Below, piece by piece: positions 10,713-21,693 of a stretch of 64,000 nt of DNA; positions within the stretch are counted from its first letter, which is position 1; the number at the start of each line of letters is the position of its first letter. Source of the stretch: Leuctra nigra (taxonomy: Eukaryota; Arthropoda; Insecta; Plecoptera; Leuctridae); NCBI GenBank assembly GCA_934045905.1, contig OW203769.1, positions 15,035,705 to 15,099,704 on the forward strand, given 5' to 3'. The position numbers and the translations under genes were made by a program. The notes beneath the pieces are model-generated. The model searched no databases. It saw only the letters and a program-made list of their open reading frames with translations, and was not told where the DNA came from.

Positions 10713-10962
10713 CGACCACTAATTCGATATTAGTCAATACAGCAATTAATTTAGTCCGGTGAAATGAATGAATATCGACTGACTTTCTATTAACACTGTA
10801 ATAGATGCGAGGATTGACTTCCATGTTGTTTCCCCCAACACATCCTCGTCCAAGTCCCCAGCTGTTATGCAACCCGCGCTGCACTGTGCTATGCAGTGAG
10901 TATATAAGAGTGCAACATTGATAGCTCATTATCAGTCAACCAGTGCAGGACTCACAAGCATC
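10713..10962 (+). promoter_or_regulatory. CP3 promoter: TATA 10901-10907, initiator TCAGT 10932-10936
   Basis: Conserved cuticle-cluster promoter block directly upstream of the CP3 ATG. TATATAA and TCAGT are spaced as in CP2. One difference is TGCAACATTG in place of the usual TGCAGCATTG just after the TATA box. Confidence 0.8.
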
Positions 10963-12741
10963 ATGCAGACCAAGGTAACACACTCAGATACTTGCAATGT
11001 CTTAATAATAATATCAAATCAAATCAGAATTGTGAATGGACAATATATTTCAATATTATAACTAATAATATTAAAATATACCAACCAATGTCAAAAACTT
11101 TTTGTCTTCTCCTGAACACTTAATTTCATTTGCAATGTTTTCAAGGCTGGGCCACTTGAAATAGGACAATAATATGAACTCTTGAAATCCTTGCTTCTAA
11201 TCAGCATTCATTGAGCGAGCGGAGCGAGCGTCACCACGGTACTCTTATGGCACTTTCTCTGTGTGTTTTCTTTTTTTTTTTTTTTTTGTCGGCACTGCCG
11301 AGATCAAACCGCTCAGGCAATCGATCTGAAATTTTGTACACATACTAACGTACTCTATGCGGTCCCTGGGATCGTTTTTGAACGGGCTCCCGTGATTGGT
11401 TCAAATTTAAAAAAAAATTATCTTTCGATTGGTTGCATCAATCAATTTGAAATTTGGCAAAAACATTGCAACCAACATTGTACCCAATCATAAAAAGTTT
11501 CAGCCAAATCCTCCTATTGGTTCAAATTTAAAACCATTTTTCATGTGATTTTTTACATTTAAACTAGAACAGATTGACCGATCAACTTAAAACTTCGCGT
11601 GGTCATTGGTACCAACATTTTAGGTATTTTTGCCAATTTTCTGTCTAATCTGTCGTTATTTTCAAAAGTTTTGTCATTTTAAGGTCATTTTATTCCAAAA
11701 TCTTGAAAAATGTATACTAAATTGTCATCCCTGCCTTCTTTAAGCTTCTGTTCCAAGGCAAGGCCTGTAGAGCAGCCAAGCTATCCACAATGTACAGTAC
11801 AATGAAAGCATTTTTGAGCTAGCGCATAAAATCGGATGCAGTACGAAGGCCAAATCCTCTCATTGGTTTAAGTTTTAATAATGTCTTCTGATTGGTCGAC
11901 AATCAAAATGTTCACATTAAGTTCAAATTTTGCATGGTGATCAAGACCAACTTAATATTAAATTTTACACATTGTAAGCCCAATCAGTCAAGTATTAATT
12001 GTAATTTTACGAGTTTAGTATGGGATGTCACAAGAGATTTCTGGAGAAGGTATGTAGGTAAGACTTCACGACACAATGGATCTGTTATTCATCCAGAGTA
12101 TTATGGAGATTGCAAAATTGCAGAGAAAATCGTCTTGTGCCGTGTCGTGCATCGTTACTATGGGGATGTTGCATGTTCTGTGCTCGCTCATCAACGCGTT
12201 ACACTGAGCGTTTTCCTAGTAAGTAGAAAAGTGAGAGACAATGAAACTTTGTGTTCATCTGTTTTGTTTAGATTATCGCCGCATTCGCCCTGGTGGCACT
12301 AGTTGCTTGCGTCAACGCTGGTGTCATTGGCGGTTACCATGGTTACGAAGAACACCACGAGCACTACGTAAGTCAAACTGACAACTATTATACATTTTGA
12401 ACAATCAAACCAGTCACTTATCCAACATAACTTATCACGGTAATAAAATTTTGACATTATTATAAATGATTAATGATTGTTCCATCCACCCCCAGGCCGA
12501 CGCCCACCCCCACTACAAGTTCGACTACGCCGTGCACGACCCTCACACGCACGACATCAAGAGCCAATGGGAGTCGAGGGACGGCGATGTTGTCAAGGGT
12601 AGTTACAGTCTGTTGGAGGCAGATGGCACCACCAGGACTGTGGACTACACTGCTGACAAGCACAATGGATTCAACGCTATTGTCAAGAAGTCTGGGCATG
12701 CGCACCACCCACAACACTACTCGCATGGAGGACATTACTAA
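10963..12741 (+). CDS. RR-2 cuticle protein CP3 (117 aa, three exons; Helitron in intron 1)
   Basis: Exons 10963-10974, 12272-12367 and 12496-12741, all phase 0. The protein is the standard copy (mature N-terminus [16 protein letters not shown] plus RR-2 domain). Intron 1 is about 1.3 kb because a Helitron-like element of about 1.0 kb is inserted in it. Splice sites look normal (tgtttag acceptor; gtaag donor after exon 2 where other copies have gtgag). AATAAA at 12863-12868. The coding sequence is intact, so the gene may still work if the enlarged intron is removed. Confidence 0.93.
11211..12219 (+). mobile_element. Helitron-like element H1 in CP3 intron 1
   Basis: Starts TTGAGCGAGCGGAGCGAGCG and ends with a stem CGCTCA/TGAGCG (14-nt loop) followed by TTTTCCTAG. 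The empty site is visible in the related intron 1 of CP5 (minus strand near 28350): GCATTCA joined to TAAGTAG. So the insertion falls between A and T with no target-site duplication. The CTAG end, 3' hairpin and lack of duplication fit a rolling-circle (Helitron/Helentron) element. It has no Rep/helicase ORF, so it is non-autonomous. Confidence 0.8.
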
Positions 12742-13669
12742 ACTGACACGGCGGCCATCTTGGACTGGGCTACTCAAAGATCTCGCTTTTGTTGTAATGT
12801 TGATGACTTCATTGTTGGAGAGTTCAAAGGATGAATGATGTTGTCATTTATATTTAGTGCTAAATAAATTATTTATTTTCTTTACTTCAGACTTCCATGA
12901 ATATTTTCCTATCCTATATTCTTCATAAGAAATATTGCACTTTGTAGCAAAGTATCAGACATTTTGAAAATATAACTGACTATCAATGGAGCTAACTCAT
13001 ATTAGAGCTTCATTCAAGAACCAAAGTTTTTTTTCTCGATATCTCATAATAATGAAAAGGATTTTAAAAAATCTATAAAATTTTTAAAGGAAAAGTTCGT
13101 ATTAAAGTTTGCACTATTTTGCTTCCTGTTTTGCACGACTAGGAAAAATGTATAAAACTGATTGGTTCGTATATATATGCAAACAGAAGCTAAATTCAGT
13201 AGACATATTAAAAGTTAAAACAGCAAAATCTTCTTCATTATCACAGCAGAACCTTTCATATTTGAACAACGTTAAACTCTTCTATACTTACTATGTAACA
13301 TACAATGCAAAACCAAATGCAGGGTACAGGGAAAGAACGCTATAAGTCACATTCGGATGAAACTGAGATAAACGAAGTTTTATGTTGAAACTTGTATCTA
13401 TCTTCCATACAAAGCGATATTTCAATTGCGTTTTCAAGACATTGATGGCAATATTTCCTAAAATGCGGGGGTATATTCTGAAAACTAATTATAATCCCTT
13501 AATGAATACACCGTTAACTCATTTTTTAGAGACAGTTACAATAATCTATAAAACTAATAAAATCGATCCTTCCACTTACTTTTATTAATCTTCCACTTTC
13601 ACACAAACCTCAACAAATAGTATTGTCATGTTAACAAATTCAGCATACAGAAGTGGCTATTAGTATAAT
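12742..13669. other. CP3-Gr spacer with module-conserved block
   Basis: Contains the CP3 3' UTR and a long copy (about 13030-13560) of the block also found near 4540-4870 and, inverted, 31150-31740. No coding sequence recognised. Confidence 0.6.
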
Positions 13670-14858
13670 GCTATTTTACTAGGAAAACGCTCAGTGTAAC
13701 GCGTTGATGAGCGAGCACAGAACATGCAACATCCCCATAGTACCGATGCACGACACGGCACAAGACGATTTTCTCTGCAATTTTTCAATCTCCATAATAC
13801 TCTGGATGAATAACAGATCCATTGTGTCGTGAAGTCTTACCTACATACCTTCTCCAGAAATCTCTTGTGACATCCCATACTAAACTCGTAAAATTACAAT
13901 TAATACTTGACTGATTGGGCTTACAATATGTAAAATTTAATATTAAGTTGGTCTTGATCACCATGCAAAATTTGAACTTAATGTGAACATTTTTATTGTC
14001 GACCAATCAGAAGACATTATTTAAACTTAAACCAATTAGAGGATTTGGCCTTCGTACTGCATCCGATTTTATGCGCTAGCTCAAAAATGCTTTCATTTTA
14101 CTGTACATTGTGGATAGCTTGGCTGCTCTACAGGCCTTGCCTTGGAACAGAAGCTTAAAGAAGGCAGGGATGACAATTTAGTATACATTTTTCAAGATTA
14201 TGGAATAAAATGACCTTAAAATGACAAAACTTTTGAAAATAACAACAGATTAGACTGAAAATTGGCAAAAATATCTAAAATGTTGGTACCAATGACCACG
14301 CGAAGTTTCAAGTTGATCGGTCAATCTGTTCTAGTTTAAATGTAAAAAATCACATGAAAAATGGTTTTAAATTTGAACCAATAGGGGGATTTGGCTGAAA
14401 CTTTTTATGATTGGGTACAATGTTGGTTGCAATGTTTTTGCTAAATTTCAAATTGATCGAAGCACCCAATCGAAAGATAATTTTTTTAAAATTTGAACCA
14501 ATCACGGGAGCCCATTCAAAAACGATCCCAGGGACCGCATAGATTACCTACGTTAGTATGTGTACAAAATTTCAGATCGATTGCTTGAGCGGTTTGACCT
14601 GGGCTGTGACCACAAAAAAACAAAAAAAAAAAAAAAAAAAAACAAACAAACAAACACAAAGAGAAAGTGCCATAAGAGTACCGTGGTGACGCTCGCTACG
14701 CTCGCTCAAAAAGTTATTAACCAAATTCGAAATGATTTCCCTATACCTTCCATGTTATGTGGCGTGATCACTCGATATGTCTTTTGAGAATGATCAAAAC
14801 CTTAGCATGGGAGGTATAGGAAATCATTTCGAATTTAGTTAATAACTTTTAAAATAGC
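13670..14858. mobile_element. Small TIR element split by Helitron H2
   Basis: The outer ends are inverted repeats. GCTATTTTA (13670-13678) resumes after H2 with AAAGTTATTAACC and matches the opposite end GTTAATAACTTTTAAAATAGC (to 14858). The inner arms (CGAAATGATTTCC / GGAAATCATTTCG) also pair. Without H2 it would be about 158 bp, a foldback MITE. It provides a second empty-site reference for the Helitron insertion. Confidence 0.65.
13679..14709 (-). mobile_element. Helitron-like element H2 (minus orientation)
   Basis: A reversed relative of H1: CTAGGAAAACGCTCA at the left and CGCTACGCTCGCTCAA at the right, with highly similar interior sequence. The intact partner arm of the MITE it entered shows a clean insertion between two bases with no duplication. 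It contains an A-rich homopolymer tract (about 14622-14641). Confidence 0.8.
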
Positions 14859-15627
14859 ACACGTTGGTATTGTTTTCAATTATTTTCCTGATAGTATGTC
14901 CATGTGTCTACCAGAAAAAAAGTTTTTTTGTTAAAATCTAACGGTACAAAAAGATTTGAACTTCATTTTAGCTTAAACATGACACGATTTTACTTGGCTG
15001 CCATAAGATAACATGGGGGAGAAAACTCAAATTATCTCAGAAACTAGACACGAGAAGTGTTTAATTTTTTCAGGGATTGTGTATGGCATGGTTATCAATA
15101 AGTACACACAAAATTATGAAGATCTGAGACAATGATCTCGATCGATCCAGCCACCTTAATGAGAAATTAAATGTCAGAGACAAAAACAGATGGCAAACAT
15201 AGATGAAAAAGAGATTTTTAAAACAAAAAAGATGGACTGCCATCTTCCGTTAAATAGAAAAGAGCATGTCAAAATTTAGCGGCGCCCATTTTCTAAAGTT
15301 TGAGCGCTGTTCGCCATAGTATTCGAGAAAACAAGGAAAACGACTGATCTTTGCTGGATTCTTTGGTACTAGAGATAGGGTGTATAATGGAGGGTAGAAG
15401 GTGGATATTTATATAAATACATTATTATTATATTTGCTTTAATTTGTTTGTTATGGCTGAAAAAGTAAACTTGTAACCAAATCAAAACTTCAATTGTTTC
15501 TCCTTTTTCACTGCCCTATGGAAGCACGAACTTCAAAATAAAAAAGTGAATCCTAAAAGTTTCCTGTCAGAAGTGGCTCCATCACGAATCTCTTGTTTGT
15601 TCGAACAGTGAGAAGTCAATTGAAGCG
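14859..15627. other. Intergenic with one end of an AAGGTGGCTGG-type element
   Basis: Bases near 15000-15158 match the element at 6141-6910, ending GATCGATCCAGCCACCTTAA. The other end is not clear. The remainder shows no gene. Confidence 0.5.
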
Positions 15628-15846
15628 TCACACCGGGTAAACACCATCAGGGTTGCTCGCCACCGTGGCAACAACACTCAGCAATAACGTCAAGTCCAAC
15701 TGTATGACGTCAGCAGCGCTGAAGATCACGGGATAGCGATGCATTTGATCCACTAACTCCTTCAGCTCCTTCTTCACCCCCACACTTACGTCACAAATCA
15801 GAATACATTGTTGAGCCAACAATGTTGTCATATTGACTTCCGACAC
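15628..15846 (-). pseudogene. Gustatory receptor C-terminal fragment (GrC)
   Basis: Encodes EVNMTTLLAQQCILICDVSV, then KKELKELVDQMHRYPVIFS and LDLTLLLSVVATVAS, the region before and into TM7 of a Gr, then runs into unrelated NPDGVYPV. The track starts it at GTG, not ATG. Just upstream on the minus strand, tttggttttagcag could be an old splice acceptor. No upstream exons are recognisable within this interval. It is most similar to the fragment at 8926-9216 and convergent with CP3. Confidence 0.75.
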
Positions 15847-16429
15847 CCTGCTAAAACCAAAGCCATGAATACGATTAGGAACAGAAAATAGCAGTCAAAT
15901 AATATGCCTTTAGGACTTAGACATCTATATGCCTCCTTTGCCTTCGTATTGAATGTCATTGAAAGTTAAAATAACCTTCAATTCAAAGATGGATTTGTTG
16001 CTTATGGAAGTAATGCTGAAAACCAAAGCAAGAAGTATAGTAAGAATTTGATTCCTGTAGATGAATTAATGTAGAGGGACGTCCGATGTAGGTAAATCCT
16101 ACTCATATTCCTGACAAAACTTCTCCAATCCGTTGTCAATGATTTGTCATCGAATATGATGATTGTGAAGCTGCGGCCATCTTGTTCAGTCCTTGAGAGT
16201 GATTTAAGTAATTCTAGAGAAAAAATATTTCTTTCACTTAAAACTAATTCCATTTACCAGATAGAGAAATATTACCATTATAGAAATAATGTCAAACGAA
16301 TAATGAATTATATGGAGATGGCTATTGTTAATTCTAGCCAAATCATTTGTTCATGTAATTTTCATTAACTTTTCGTTCATGGCTTGTAATAGCATATTCC
16401 AAATGTTACGTGTCTATAATACTTCACAT
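15847..16429. other. Intergenic before CP4 promoter
   Basis: No gene recognised. The short sequence GCTGCGGCCATCTTG near 16170 resembles the cuticle-gene 3' UTR motif GGCGGCCATCTTGGAC and may be a degraded trace of one. Confidence 0.4.
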
Positions 16430-16676
16430 CACTGACTACGATATTAGTCAATACAGCAATTAATCTAGTCCGGTGAAATGAATGAATATCGACTGACTTT
16501 CTATTAACACTGTAATAGATGCGTGGATTGACTTCCATGTTGTTTCCGCCAACACGTCCTCGTCCAAGTCCCCAGCTGTTATGCAACCCGCGCTGCACTG
16601 TGCTATGCAGTGAGTATATAAGAGTGCAGCATTGATAGCTCATTATCAGTCAACCAGTGCAGGACTAACAAGCATC
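16430..16676 (+). promoter_or_regulatory. CP4 promoter: TATA 16615-16621, initiator TCAGT 16646-16650
   Basis: Conserved cluster promoter with the same TATA-initiator spacing. It differs from CP2 by GCCAACACGTCC in place of CCCAACACATCC, a variant shared with CP6. Confidence 0.8.
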
Positions 16677-18447
16677 ATGCAGACCAAGGTAACACACTCT
16701 TTCAATAGCTTAATAACTATTTAGTAGTGTTAAGTGAATAAAACGTATATTAATAAATATTTTAATACATGTAATTGATAAAATGGATACTTAATATTAT
16801 TATCTGAAAGGGACATTGATGTGTTTCTGATAATTTTAAGTATTGAGCTTGGAGAGTAATTACCTTTTTACTTAAATTTTGCCTCTTTGTAATTATTTGC
16901 CAAATATCATTCGCGTTAAACAGAGAGTATTCCGATTTAGTGGACAATTTATTTGGGTATAAATACCGAGTAGGTATTAATAAATAGTAACAAAAGAAGT
17001 TACAATTTATTTGTATTTAAAATCCTTGCCTCTGACGATCAAGCCTCGTCTTAACTTCTGAACACTCGAGTTTTCAAAAGTAGAAAAGTGACTGATAATG
17101 ATGTTTTGTGTTTTTCGCTTCTGTTTAGATTATCGCCGCATTCGCCCTGGTGGCGCTAGTTGCTTGCGTCAACGCTGGTGTCTATGGCGGTTACCATGGT
17201 TACGAAGAACACCACGAGCACTACGTGAGTCGAACTGACAACTAATTTATCTAATTTGTAACGTGACTTGTAACTTATCTCACATCACTCAGTGGAGTAA
17301 CTAGGGGACCGCGGGGACCGCGGTCGCGGGGGGGCGCGAGGACCAAGGAGACCCGAAAAAAATTTACCATCAAAGACTATTATTGATTTTAACGAAGCTA
17401 GAAAATAGATTTTACTTCTTGAACACGACTTTACAGGTTGTCATTCGAGCCTGGGAGCGGATGGATGATGAAGAATAAGTAAGCATAGACGCATGACTTG
17501 GTTTCTCTCAGAATTGTGTATTGACCCAGTACCATCTAAGACTTTAATGACTATGTGACTTTGTCACCCCATTCTGTATAGATACCCTGCTGACGACGAT
17601 CGGAAGTCCAATATTCAACTTTTGTGGCAGAAAGTATACATTGCCAAATCCTTGCCAAGCCCCAAATTGAAACTATTCCTTGTGTCTCTTGTGAGTGTGT
17701 ATCGCGTTCTACCTGTATAACTGTGTGACAACATTTGTTCAATTTGGCTTAGTGATTCTTATAACTTGCTCTTTGCGTTTTCGAGTTACCATGAGTCTAA
17801 GCAAGCCGATTAGCGACCGAAGTGGTACTAGTGGTTTTCAAAATTAAAGATTATAAAAAAGCATGTTCGAAATTCTATGTTACAAGAAATACTACTAGGA
17901 TTAGGACTGTTATAAGTAAGAGCAAAGAAGGTGAATGTGGAAACTGTAATTACCGATTTGCTGAGATGAAATCCCGAAAAAAGAGATCACCATTGACAGC
18001 CTATAAGGTATGACAAATATCGCATAGAAAAAAAATTGTATAATTGCAGGGGGGGGGGGGGGGGGGCTCTTAAGATATCTCGCGGGGGAAGCCCAGCAGA
18101 AATTATAGTTACACCACTGACATCACTAAAGACAACAATGACAAATTAAATAGGTTCTATTAGTAGTAAAAATGTTTAATGATTGTTCCATCCACCCCCA
18201 GGCCGACGCCCACCCCCACTACAAGTTCGACTACGCCGTGCACGACCCTCACACGCACGACATCAAGAGCCAATGGGAGTCGAGGGACGGCGATGTTGTC
18301 AAGGGTAGTTACAGTCTGTTGGAGGCAGATGGCACCACCAGGACTGTGGACTACACTGCCGACAAGCACAATGGATTCAACGCTATTGTCAAGAAGTCTG
18401 GGCATGCGCACCACCCACAACACTACTCGCATGGAGGACATTACTAA
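16677..18447 (+). CDS. RR-2 cuticle protein CP4 (117 aa, three exons; hAT element in intron 2)
   Basis: Exons 16677-16688, 17129-17224 and 18202-18447, all phase 0. The mature N-terminus is [13 protein letters not shown], with Tyr where CP1-CP3 have Ile. The RR-2 exon is standard. Intron 2 is about 977 bp rather than about 130 bp, because a hAT element of 830 bp sits in it. All splice junctions remain (gtgag donor, ccccag acceptor). AATAAA at 18566-18571. The reading frame is intact. Confidence 0.93.
17290..18119. mobile_element. hAT-superfamily element in CP4 intron 2
   Basis: Termini CAGTGGAGTAACTA and TAGTTACACCACTG are inverted repeats. The flanks carry an 8-bp target duplication ACATCACT (17282-17289 and 18120-18127), as expected for hAT. 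The interior includes a poly-G run (about 18050-18066) and short disrupted coding-like stretches, so it is non-autonomous. Related introns in the other CP copies lack it. Confidence 0.9.
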
Positions 18448-19196
18448 GATGAAACGGCGGCCATCTTGGACTAGGTTACTCAAGGATCTCGCTATTGTTA
18501 TTATGTTGACTTGACTGTTTGGAGAATAACTGAAAGGACTTTGTCTTTAATTATTATTCCTTATAAATAAATTATTTATTTTCTATAACACTATGGACTC
18601 ATTAAATGCCATTCCTCCTGCATGTTACTCATAAACAGAAGCACTAATTTTTTACAGATTCCAGTAAAGTTTCAAACACTACGTTACAACTTGTAATAAT
18701 ACAATTTAATCCTGAAACAAATGAAATAACGTGAATTTCTAATTGCAAATATGTATACCCCAATTTCCTTGACTTATGTTTCGTTCACACTCATTAAATA
18801 AGAGTGACTTGTGAAAATCACCAAGGTTACGCACTGAATAATACGGTAGTATATCTGTGGTATAACAGACCGAACTTTTCGATTGACTTGACACATTAAG
18901 TTTCTAGTATGTTAACTCTACCATAATTGATCACGCAATAACATTGGATATGACGTCATACAATAACATTTCAACAACATTTTAAAATTAAATTTTTTTA
19001 ATAATATTTTAAAATTTTAATTTTAATTTCCATTTTACGTAATCATCTTTATGATCAATATTAATTATAATATTTGCCACTAGTCATTTAATTTTCTAAT
19101 TTTTTGAATTTATTCAATATTTTACTGTACTGTGTCCTAGTGGCAGTCATGATTTGTGACAGTGTTTTGTTTATTAAATTAAAGTTTTCCCTCTAA
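18448..19196. other. CP4 3' UTR and AT-rich spacer
   Basis: Contains the CP4 polyadenylation signal, then very AT-rich DNA with no recognisable gene. Confidence 0.5.
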
Positions 19197-20591
19197 TTGA
19201 GCGAGCGAAGCGAGCCTCTCCTTTTGGCTCTTTTGGCACGGACCTTTTTTTTTTTTTTCTGTTACCTGACTGTATACAGGTCAGAGTTTTTCTTCGATCG
19301 AGCTGAAATTTTGCACACGTGTGGAGACAACTTTTTCTGTTTGCTAACCCCAATTTTTTTGAAATCCATTCATTGGCTAAAATTTAAATAAATATCTCCT
19401 GATAGGCTGAAAAACAAAAAAACTGTCTTCGTTAATTCTGATCAAACTCATATTTTGGCTATGCAGATCAGAGTTTTTCTTTGATCGAGCTGAAATTTTG
19501 CACACATGTAAAACCAACCTTCTCTGTTTGCAGAACCTAATTTTTTTTTGAAATCCATTCATTGGTTAAAATTTAAATAAATATCTCCTGATAGGCTGAA
19601 AAATGAAAACGGTCTTCGATAATTCTGATCAAACTCATATTTTGAATGATCATTAAGACCAATATTGTCTCTTATTTTACAAAATTTCATCCCAATCAGT
19701 TAAGAACGTATGAACGTATTGACATTTTTAATATCTGTCAGTAATGAAGTATCGAAATGAATGTTTTCCAGTGCCAATTGAATTGATTCTGATTTGCTTT
19801 ATGAACCAGGTGCTTAGATGCTATTTTAAAGTTCCGATGAAGAGCATATTATAGTACTTTTAAGTTGATATCATATTTCCAGTGTTGTAGGTAACATGAT
19901 ACGAATTAACATGTTACTGGTAACATGATACTTTTTTCAAGTAAAAGTAACTGTAACATGTTCCTTTAAAAATAAAGTAATTGTAATTGTGTTCAGTTAC
20001 TTTCATTTTGAAAATTGTAACTGTAACTTTTATCCCGTTACAATTTTGAGTAACTTTACTGAAATGTAGCATGTTACATTTAATCCATCATTGAATAATG
20101 TTAAATGTCCGATTTATTAGAAAATGGTATAACTCAATGACAAAAAATTTCAAAAATGCCGCTGGACTGGACTTTTTTCTTGTCCTGCCAGTCCTGTTCA
20201 CTATAGTCAGTTATCAATCACAACGTAATTCAATCCCTTCAAATGTAAAACAATTCAAGGAAAAATGCTTCCAAATTGAAAGTAACTGTGAAAGTAACTG
20301 CTGTCAATATGAAAGTAACTGTAACTTATCACCGATACTTTTCGTTCGAAAAGTAACTGTATCGGTGTTACTTTGGAACCCCTGTATTTGTAGCTGTAAC
20401 ACTGTTAGAATTTTGAGCAAGTAACTGTAACTGTAACACTGCTACATTTTAAAAGTAACTTTGACAACACTGCATATTTCAATTCAATATGGATGTATGT
20501 GTTTTCTGTGCGTTGTGTGCGCATTTCCGGTTCGAGAATTTGCACGTACCCGTGCTCGCTCATCAACGCGTTACACTAAGCGTTTTCCTAG
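19197..20591 (+). mobile_element. Helitron-like element H3 (with nested hAT)
   Basis: Begins TTGAGCGAGCGAAGCGAGCC and ends ACGCGTTACACTAAGCGTTTTCCTAG. The interior contains two tandem copies of a block of about 180 bp (GAGTTTTTCTTCGATCGAGC... and GAGTTTTTCTTTGATCGAGC...). This is the same subfamily as the inverted element at 55111-55899. Its greater length comes from a hAT element inserted at 19880-20472. Confidence 0.75.
19880..20472. mobile_element. hAT-like MITE nested in Helitron H3
   Basis: Ends CAGTGTTG / CAACACTG with an 8-bp target duplication CATATTTC (19872-19879 and 20473-20480). The interior is rich in GTAACTGTAAC and AACATG-type repeats and has no transposase. Confidence 0.85.
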
Positions 20592-20860
20592 TAATAAAAT
20601 AGTATGCACATCATGGAACTTCACAAGTCATTCAACTTTAAAAGAATAACTATGCATATTTAGATCTAACAATTTTGTCAACAAAGAAAACAATTCATGA
20701 TAAATGTTTCTTTAAAATATGATAATAAAAACATTGCAACTTGATTTAAATTTTAATGAAATTATTTATTTTAAATTATAATTAACGATTGCACACATTT
20801 TAAAAGCAGTGAGATTACTATGAACACAAAATACATTAGTGACTAATTTCTACCTTCAAA
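20592..20860. other. Spacer between H3 and Gr exon
   Basis: AT-rich sequence that probably includes the 3' UTR of the adjacent Gr exon. Nothing else recognised. Confidence 0.4.
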
Positions 20861-21311
20861 TCAACAATTGTGATTACTAACTGTCAACAATATTACAAGA
20901 TACGTAGCAATCGTAGCAAACACACTCAGCAATAACGTCATATCCAAGTTAAACAAACCACAAGCTGTGAACACGAGTTTATTGCTCTGCAGTTGTTGCG
21001 AGAAGCACACCAACTCCTGTTTCACTTCAACACTAATATCATCAACCTGCAGACATTGTTGCACCAGCTGTGACGTCATATTCGCCTCTTCACAGGTAAC
21101 ATGACATGCTGTTGCCATGGCAACCAAGACTAAAATGTTAACAAAAAACAAACCAAACACACAGATATAAAAATAAGTATTGACTCCGGTGGAGTTTGAA
21201 ATACCGAAAGTGATTATTGAAGATAAAAACATATACAAATAACACACTGAAGCTGTCAGAAGGAAAGTTACAGCTGCCAACATTCGAACGCCAAATAATT
21301 GATTAATCAAC
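20861..21311 (-). CDS. Gustatory receptor C-terminal exon (GrD)
   Basis: An acceptor gtttcatgttttcag precedes 21311. The exon then reads LINQLFGVRMLAAVTFLLTA, a second TM stretch YICVFGLFFVNILVLVAMAT, CHVTCEEANMTSQLVQQC, and a final TM LLLSVFATIATYLVILLTV. The last part fits the Gr TM7 region (family signature TYhxxxxxQF, with no QF here). It aligns with residues about 255-406 of the intact Gr copies but is clearly diverged and, unlike them, starts at a splice site. The open frame upstream to an ATG at 21400 is probably intronic. The upstream exon could be that at 25641-26352, but the phases do not match directly. Confidence 0.75.
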
Positions 21312-21660
21312 CTGAAAACATGAAACACAAGATAATTAGTCTTCATTAGGAGTTTTAAATGCTTTAAAATTAGTTCATCAGACGAATTGAAACATTCCAT
21401 CTAGTCGGGCGTTAGCTCGACGCTGCCAAGCACCGCTCTAATACAACGTGCGAGCTACTACCAGAGACTTATACCGCAACGGCTTAAGTGGTCGAAACGA
21501 GGTGTCGACAGGCATACATGCAGTGAGAAATGAAAGTTGAAAATCATGGTTATCGGGTATATTTAGCCACCTGACAACACCTAACCAAATATCAAAGTGC
21601 TGCGTTCATCCCTTCGGGGTGAATTTTGGGCCTCAAACATGCAAGGATTGACTTTCATGG

Positions 21661-21693
<33 letters not shown>

